In this document: one piece after another, positions 49,723-53,931 of the stretch
How the letters are laid out: each line of letters begins with the position of its first letter
Position numbering within the stretch: position 1 is the stretch's first letter
Source of the DNA: an uncultured Paracoccus sp.
GTDB taxonomy: Bacteria; Pseudomonadota; Alphaproteobacteria; Rhodobacterales; Rhodobacteraceae
DNA: 53,931 nt
NCBI RefSeq assembly: GCF_937873615.1
Contig: NZ_CALMYP010000050.1
Coordinates: 1-53,931, forward strand
Direction of reading: 5' to 3'
The notes under the pieces: generated by a model
Seen by the model: the letters and a program-made list of their open reading frames with translations, nothing else
The model's database searches: none
What the model was told of the DNA's origin: nothing
Made by a program: the position numbers and the translations under genes

Positions 49723-50700
49723 ATGAAATTCTCAGTACTCACGGCAGGCTTTGTTTTGCTGACCGCTTCGGCCCAAGCCGAAACGACCTGGCAGATGCAT
49801 ATCAATTTTCCAGCCGGAAATTTCGACACTCAGAACGCGATGAAATTCGCCGAAGCCGTCAAGACGCAGACCAATGGCGAGGTGGTGATCGAGGTCATGC
49901 CCGGCGGCTCTCTTGGTCTGAAAGGACCGGAAGTTCTGGGCGCAGTTCGCGACGGCATCGTGCCCATCGCGCATTACCATCTGGACACCGCCGTCGGAGA
50001 AGAGCCGTTCTTCGGCATTCAGGGCGTTCCCTACCTGACCCGCAATTTCGCCGACGCCGCCAAGCTGGAAGCGATGGCCGCCCCAACCTATGAAATGATT
50101 GCCGAGCGCAACAACCAGAAGATCCTCTATTCGGTCTTCTGGCCGGGCGTGCAGCTTTACACAAGAAATCCAGTCGTGGATGTCGCCGATCTCGATGCGC
50201 TGAAGATCCGCACCGGCAACAAGCCGAGCACCGACTTCTTTGCCGATATGGGCGCCGCTCCGACGCTCATGCCCTGGGCCGATGCGCTCGTTGCGCTCGC
50301 CTCGGGCGGCCTCGACGGGATCGCCACCTCCGCCACCTCGGGCGTCGATGGCAAGTTCTGGGAGTTCATGGGCGCCGTCAACACGATCAGCTATGTGAAT
50401 CCGACTGCCGTGGTTGCTGTCAATCTTGATGCATTCAATGCGCTGTCACCCGAGAACCAGCAGATCATCACCGAGCTTGCCGCAAAGATGCAGCCCGAAT
50501 TCCGCGCCGTCTCCGAAAGCGAAGATTCCGTCCGGCTGGAAGAACTTGCAGCCGCCGGAATGGTCGTATCCGCACCCAGCGAGGCGTTCTCTACCGCCTT
50601 GGAAGAGGCGGCGAAAAAGCAATGGGACGCTTTCGCCAGCACCGGCGGTCCCGAAGCCGCCAAGGTCATGGACGCCTATCTGGCCGAGCGCGACCGATGA
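49723..50700 (+). CDS. dctP: TRAP transporter substrate-binding protein (DctP), second system
   Basis: A 325-residue periplasmic protein. The signal peptide is VLTAGFVLLTASAQA, then NFPAGNFDTQNAMKFAEAV and EVMPGGSLGLKGPEVLGAVRDG. PVVDVADLDALKIRTGNK has the ligand-binding Arg segment of the family. It differs strongly from the DctP at 41.6 kb in its N-terminal strand and ligand loop, so the substrate is different. It is translationally coupled to the small permease. Confidence 0.9.
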   Translation: MKFSVLTAGFVLLTASAQAETTWQMHINFPAGNFDTQNAMKFAEAVKTQTNGEVVIEVMPGGSLGLKGPEVLGAVRDGIVPIAHYHLDTAVGEEPFFGIQGVPYLTRNFADAAKLEAMAAPTYEMIAERNNQKILYSVFWPGVQLYTRNPVVDVADLDALKIRTGNKPSTDFFADMGAAPTLMPWADALVALASGGLDGIATSATSGVDGKFWEFMGAVNTISYVNPTAVVAVNLDAFNALSPENQQIITELAAKMQPEFRAVSESEDSVRLEELAAAGMVVSAPSEAFSTALEEAAKKQWDAFASTGGPEAAKVMDAYLAERDR

Positions 50701-51221
50701 CGCGGACCGCAATTGTCCGCGCCACGGATCGTGGCGTGGACATGCTGATCAGGATTGCCGAAATCGTCTCGGCAATCCTGCTATGGCTGATCTTCGCGGT
50801 CCTTGTGGCTGAACTGGTGTCGCGCAACTTGTTCTCGCATTCACTGGCGGGCAGTTGGGAGGTGGCGGCCTTTCTGATGGCGGCGATGTTCAGCCTAGGC
50901 CTTGCGCCCGCCCTGCGCGCGAACAGTCATGTGCGTGTTGTGATGCTATCGGGCCTGTTGACCGGACGGCCTGCTCGCATTCTCGACGCGCTCATCCTGC
51001 TCATCGCCTTTATGGTCAGCAGCTACGCCGCCCTGGCCCTCGCCAAACTCAGCCTCACCTCGCTGAGCCGTAGCGCAAAGTCCTGGGAGTTGTCGCTGCC
51101 GCTGGTCCTGCCCCAGGCGGCCGTCACGCTTGGTATGGCGCTCTTCGCACTCACCTTTGCCGCGCGCTTGCTGCTTCTGTTTATTGGCGCGCCAGAACGA
51201 TCGGCGGAGGACCAGGAATGA
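50697..51221 (+). CDS. dctQ: TRAP transporter small permease (DctQ), second system
   Basis: A 174-residue membrane protein with four hydrophobic segments (IVSAILLWLIFAVLVAELVSR; AAFLMAAMFSLGLAPAL; DALILLIAFMVSSYAALAL; PQAAVTLGMALFALTFAARLLLL). The segment AELVSRNLFSHSLAGSWEVA matches the small-permease motif. It overlaps DctP and DctM by ATGA junctions at both ends. Confidence 0.87.
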   Translation: MTRTAIVRATDRGVDMLIRIAEIVSAILLWLIFAVLVAELVSRNLFSHSLAGSWEVAAFLMAAMFSLGLAPALRANSHVRVVMLSGLLTGRPARILDALILLIAFMVSSYAALALAKLSLTSLSRSAKSWELSLPLVLPQAAVTLGMALFALTFAARLLLLFIGAPERSAEDQE

Positions 51222-52504
51222 GCACGACTATTGCCGCGATCGTGCTGTTCTTCGTGCTGCTTCTGGCCGGTGGCCTGTGGATCGGCCTGTCGATGATGGC
51301 CGCAGGCATCTTCGGCCTGGAGATGTTCCATACGCTGCCGGTTGACAAGGTCCTGGCGCAAAGCCTGTTCAACACTGTCAGCTCGACCGAGCTGCTTGCC
51401 CTGCCCCTGTTCATCCTGATGGCGGAGCTGTTGTTCCGCACCAAGGTTTCCGATCACATGTTCAGCGGCCTCGCGCCTTGGACGACCTGGCTTCCGGGGC
51501 AACTTCTGCACATCAATATCATCGCCTCGACTTTATTTGCTGCGGTCTCGGGCTCATCGGCCGCGACCACGGCAACCGTTGGGCGGATCACGCTGAGCGA
51601 ATTGGACAAGCGCGGCTATGACCGCTCTATCGCCATCGGCTCGCTCGCGGGGGCGAGCACCATCGGCTTTCTGATACCACCCAGCCTGCCCATGATCATC
51701 TATGGGGTTTTAGCCGAGGTCTCTATCCTAAAGTTGTTCATTGCCGGCATTCTGCCGGGCTTGGTACTGGCCCTTGGCTTTTCCCTCATGACCATGGCGC
51801 TGACGCTTCTGCGCGGCGCATCGCCACCACAGAAAGAGGTCTATAGCGCGAAAGACCGCCTGGACAGCATCCGCAAGCTCGGCCCGATCACAGCCCTCGT
51901 CCTGCTGCTCATCGTCGGGCTCTATGGCGGTTTTGCCAGCCCGACCGAGGCCGCAGCCATCGGTGTCGCCGGCGCTATCGGACTTGCAGCCTTGGGTAGA
52001 GAGTTGAGCCTCAAGGCCCTGCAGGAAGCAGCCATCGCCACGTTGCGCACCTCGGCGATGCTGGCGCTGATCACCGCGGGTGGCGCCTTCCTTTCGGTCG
52101 CGTTCAACTATCTTCAGATTCCGACCTATGTCGTCAATCTCGTCAATAGTGCCGAACTTTCGCCGCTTGGCGTCGTGCTGGCCCTGCTGGTGATCTATCT
52201 GCTTCTTGGCTGTATTCTCGACGGCATGTCGATGATCGTCGTGACACTTCCCATCGCATTGCCTGCAGTCCTCTCGGCAGGATGGGACCCGCTCTGGTTC
52301 GGCATCTTTCTGGTGGTCGCCATCGAAATGGCCCAACTCACCCCGCCGGTCGGCTTCAACCTGTTTGTGATCCAGGGCATCACCAGCGAGACAATGACCC
52401 GCATTGCACGATCCGTGGTGCCCTATTTTGCCGTCCTGCTGCTGCTCATGGCCCTGCTGATCGCCGCACCGGGCATCGCCCTCTGGCTGCCCCATGTGGT
52501 CTGA
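51218..52504 (+). CDS. dctM: TRAP transporter large permease (DctM), second system
   Basis: A 428-residue membrane protein with about 12 segments. Family motifs include LPLFILMAELLFRTKVSDHM, ASTLFAAVSGSSAATTATVG, TIGFLIPPSLPMIIYGVLAEV and SPTEAAAIGVAG. The C-terminal half repeats the pattern. The coupling to DctQ by ATGA makes a complete PQM set, the second TRAP system in the window. It ends the last intact operon before the debris. Confidence 0.92.
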   Translation: MSTTIAAIVLFFVLLLAGGLWIGLSMMAAGIFGLEMFHTLPVDKVLAQSLFNTVSSTELLALPLFILMAELLFRTKVSDHMFSGLAPWTTWLPGQLLHINIIASTLFAAVSGSSAATTATVGRITLSELDKRGYDRSIAIGSLAGASTIGFLIPPSLPMIIYGVLAEVSILKLFIAGILPGLVLALGFSLMTMALTLLRGASPPQKEVYSAKDRLDSIRKLGPITALVLLLIVGLYGGFASPTEAAAIGVAGAIGLAALGRELSLKALQEAAIATLRTSAMLALITAGGAFLSVAFNYLQIPTYVVNLVNSAELSPLGVVLALLVIYLLLGCILDGMSMIVVTLPIALPAVLSAGWDPLWFGIFLVVAIEMAQLTPPVGFNLFVIQGITSETMTRIARSVVPYFAVLLLLMALLIAAPGIALWLPHVV

Positions 52505-52846
52505 ACCGTCCTGTGGCACTGGGCGATTACGGCGCTCTGCCGATCATTGACGAGATTGGAAAGGGCATGCCGAAGCAGGAGCAGGCGAAGCGGATACAGT
52601 TCTCGCCACAGCCGGGCTGGCTGGATGGGTCGAGGATCGCTTCCCAATGGCGTAATCAAGACGCCGGCGGCACCGCGTCATGGCGGATGCAGCATACTGG
52701 AAAAGCTGACATTCGAGGGCGGCAAGACAGCATGATGTGGCCGCAGCCGGCAGTGCTGCGGCACCGGCAGGCCGATAAATGGCTCCGGCAATCCCATTGA
52801 CCTCGGGCGGCACACCGAAGGATCCATAAACCCGCTTGCTCCGCTC
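52505..52846. other. Debris stretch after the TRAP operon
   Basis: About 340 bp. It contains the IS256-type scrap described separately and no intact gene. Short frames on both strands are shadows without starts. Confidence 0.45.
52590..52655 (+). pseudogene. IS256-type transposase 3' scrap
   Basis: The frame ends VEDRFPMA and TAA (52653-52655), matching the EDRFPMA-stop tail of the complete IS256 transposase here at protein and nearly at DNA level (19 of 24 bases identical or so by eye). Residues before this tail do not match, so only the last few codons remain. The left limit is approximate. Confidence 0.4.
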
Positions 52847-53179
52847 CTACGACAATGCTGCTTTCAGATAGGGCGCGGTAGGACTCATTTGATGTCGGGC
52901 AACCTCGGCTGGAAGACCGGCCACGATCACATGACCACCTTCCTTGCCAGCACCCGGCCCGAGGTCGATCACCCAATTCGCCTGAACGACAATGCGCATG
53001 TCGTGCTCGACGACCACGACCGTATTGCCGGCATCGACAAGCTCCTGAAGGTGTCGCATCAGGCGGTCGGCATCGGCGGGATGCAGGCCAGAAGTGGGTT
53101 CATCCAGCACATAAAGCGTCCTGCCACCTCCGGCGCGTTGCAGTTCAGTCGCCAGCTTGATGCTGCGTTGCGCCTCACC
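52847..53179 (-). pseudogene. UvrA-like excinuclease C-terminal fragment
   Basis: About 110 residues reading GEAQR, IKLATELQRAGGG, LYVLDEPTSGLHPADADRL (Walker B and D-loop), VVVVEHDM (switch) and WVIDLGPGAG, the C-terminal ABC module of UvrA-type proteins. Everything upstream, including the second Walker A, is missing. The break is exactly at LSG/GEAQR, the ABC signature, where IS66 begins. A serine is also inserted in the GEAQR-IKLA stretch. It ends in YLKAALS with TAG. The fragment is inactive. Confidence 0.8.
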
Positions 53180-53814
53180 GTAAGCGGCGGCCACGCCCCA
53201 TTGAGTTGATGTGTTCCTGATGCCTGACACGCCTGCGATAGGGTCTGCTTGAGCAGATGGAGGTTGCGCATGTCGGATGGTGGTGATGGGTTCGTGGGCC
53301 GGTGCGAGGTTGTCGAACCGCGGCGGCGAGGCAAGCGGCGGTGGCCAACTGTGGTCAAGGCACGGATCGTCGCCGAGAGCCTTCAACCGGGTGTGCTTGT
53401 TGTCGATGTTGCGGCGCGCTATGACATTCTGCCCCATCACCTGTCAGATTGGCGTCGCCTTGCCCGGCAGGGTCGGCTGGCACTCCCTGGTGACCTGATG
53501 GACGAGCTGACCACATCCTCAGGCTCGGCGGTGGCGGAGCCTGCCTTCGTGCCGCTCTCCATTTTGCCCGATCCAGCGGATCAGCCCGTGCCTTTTTCGA
53601 CTGCCGTTGCCGTGCAGGATGGTTCCGGGGTGATGGTGATCGAGGTCGGACGCGATCTGTTGCTGCGCATTCCCGGCGATGTTGCAGTGGAACGCGCGGC
53701 CGCACTGGTACAGGCGTTGCGAGGGGCGTCGTGATTGTCGCTGGCGGGCGGCTGCCGATCCTGATCGCGACACGCCCAGTGGACTTTCGCTGCGGGCATA
53801 ATGCTTTGGCACTG
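53180..53814 (+). mobile_element. IS66-family element, left part, truncated
   Basis: The left terminus begins GTAAGCGG at 53180, the usual GTAA end of IS66 elements. It carries tnpA and the start of tnpB. The element is broken in tnpB near 53812-53815, and tnpC and the right end are absent. A target duplication cannot be tested. Confidence 0.65.
53270..53734 (+). CDS. tnpA: IS66 accessory protein TnpA
   Basis: A 154-residue IS66 TnpA. The HTH is [44 protein letters not shown], and [27 protein letters not shown] is the typical C-terminal end. The start at 53270 has GGAGG six bases upstream, and the stop overlaps tnpB. Length is normal. It is likely non-functional without tnpB and tnpC. Confidence 0.85.
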   Translation: MSDGGDGFVGRCEVVEPRRRGKRRWPTVVKARIVAESLQPGVLVVDVAARYDILPHHLSDWRRLARQGRLALPGDLMDELTTSSGSAVAEPAFVPLSILPDPADQPVPFSTAVAVQDGSGVMVIEVGRDLLLRIPGDVAVERAAALVQALRGAS

Positions 53815-53817
53815 TGA
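53731..53817 (+). pseudogene. tnpB: IS66 tnpB, truncated after 28 residues
   Basis: The GTG start overlaps the tnpA stop. It reads [20 protein letters not shown] and CGHNALAL, then TGA, against about 115 residues for intact TnpB (which continues after PVDFRKGHD...). The break coincides with TGTGAACCGGCCCGGG, apparently the end of another insertion sequence. Confidence 0.75.
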
Positions 53818-53931
53818 ACCGGCCCGGGTTTGCCGGAGAGTTTCTGGTTCAATGATCACGCTGTTTTTTCATCAACGTGTAAGCGTTGTCTGGCGATCAC
53901 CTTCTGCTGACGGGATAGATTTGCGACTTGG
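53815..53931. mobile_element. Possible IS3-type element end (runs off the window)
   Basis: TGAACCGGCCCGGGTTTGCC resembles the TGAACC...CCCGGG termini of IS3-family elements. It sits exactly where IS66 tnpB is cut. No transposase is visible before the window ends, so this rests on the terminal sequence and the break point. Confidence 0.35.

Noticed and set aside
53815-53931. IS3 transposase gene at the right edge
   Set aside because: Only about 100 bases are visible and no DDE or HTH motif was seen, so only a possible element end is listed.

Overview
The window is GC-rich DNA (clearly above 60% by eye) whose families and gene arrangements resemble Rhodobacterales, most likely a Paracoccus-like alphaproteobacterium. 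This is an inference from protein families: Pot, TTT and TRAP importers, CMD proteins of the Avi_7170 type, and IS5/IS427, IS256 and IS66 elements. It is an accessory, catabolic stretch rather than core chromosome. There is no rRNA or tRNA, and small-molecule uptake operons lie next to transposons and gene fragments. I see no origin, CRISPR array or prophage.

Layout. (1) 1-3.6 kb: the broken start of a response regulator on the minus strand, then a secreted molybdopterin-binding-like protein and a hybrid sensor kinase (PAS, HisKA, HATPase, REC, Hpt), then a ParB-like scrap. (2) 3.65-14.3 kb, minus strand: one ten-gene operon with a class V PLP enzyme, an MFS carrier, a flavoprotein, two carboxymuconolactone-decarboxylase-fold proteins, an opine-dehydrogenase-like enzyme and a complete PotABCD-type importer. 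A divergent Lrp regulator (14.4 kb) sits at its promoter. (3) 15.3-25.0 kb, minus strand: a tandem AAA+ ATPase, a WYL regulator, a helicase-less AddB-like nuclease, an AddA-like helicase-nuclease, and possibly a metallophosphoesterase. I cannot match this set to a named defence or repair system, and it is the best candidate for something undescribed. (4) 25.2-35.9 kb: a hydroaromatic (quinate/shikimate type) uptake and catabolism locus. It has TctC-TctB-TctA, a MocA-type oxidoreductase, an AroE-like dehydrogenase with an NAD-type signature and a QuiC-like fusion in one operon. A LysR regulator and a divergent flavoprotein plus TIM-barrel isomerase complete it. The same two operator-like motifs occur in front of both arms.

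(5) 35.9-38.6 kb: a transposon nest. An internally deleted IS630-type remnant lies beside an IS5/IS427 element that was split by a complete IS256 element with an 8-bp target duplication. (6) 38.6-52.5 kb: nitrogen-compound uptake and catabolism. A minus-strand operon holds SRPBCC, hydro-lyase, an ABC binding protein and permease, TRAP PQM and a kynureninase-like enzyme. Its ABC ATPase lies in the divergent plus-strand unit behind a GntR regulator. A second GntR gene, RidA, a class I aminotransferase and a second TRAP system follow, with a perfect 14-bp palindrome between the divergent RidA and aminotransferase genes. (7) 52.5-53.9 kb: debris. An IS256-type 3' scrap precedes a UvrA fragment cut at its ABC signature by IS66, and the IS66 element is itself broken in tnpB by what looks like the end of an IS3-type element.

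Starts were chosen from Shine-Dalgarno sequences and overlaps. All functions are read from sequence motifs; no database search was possible.
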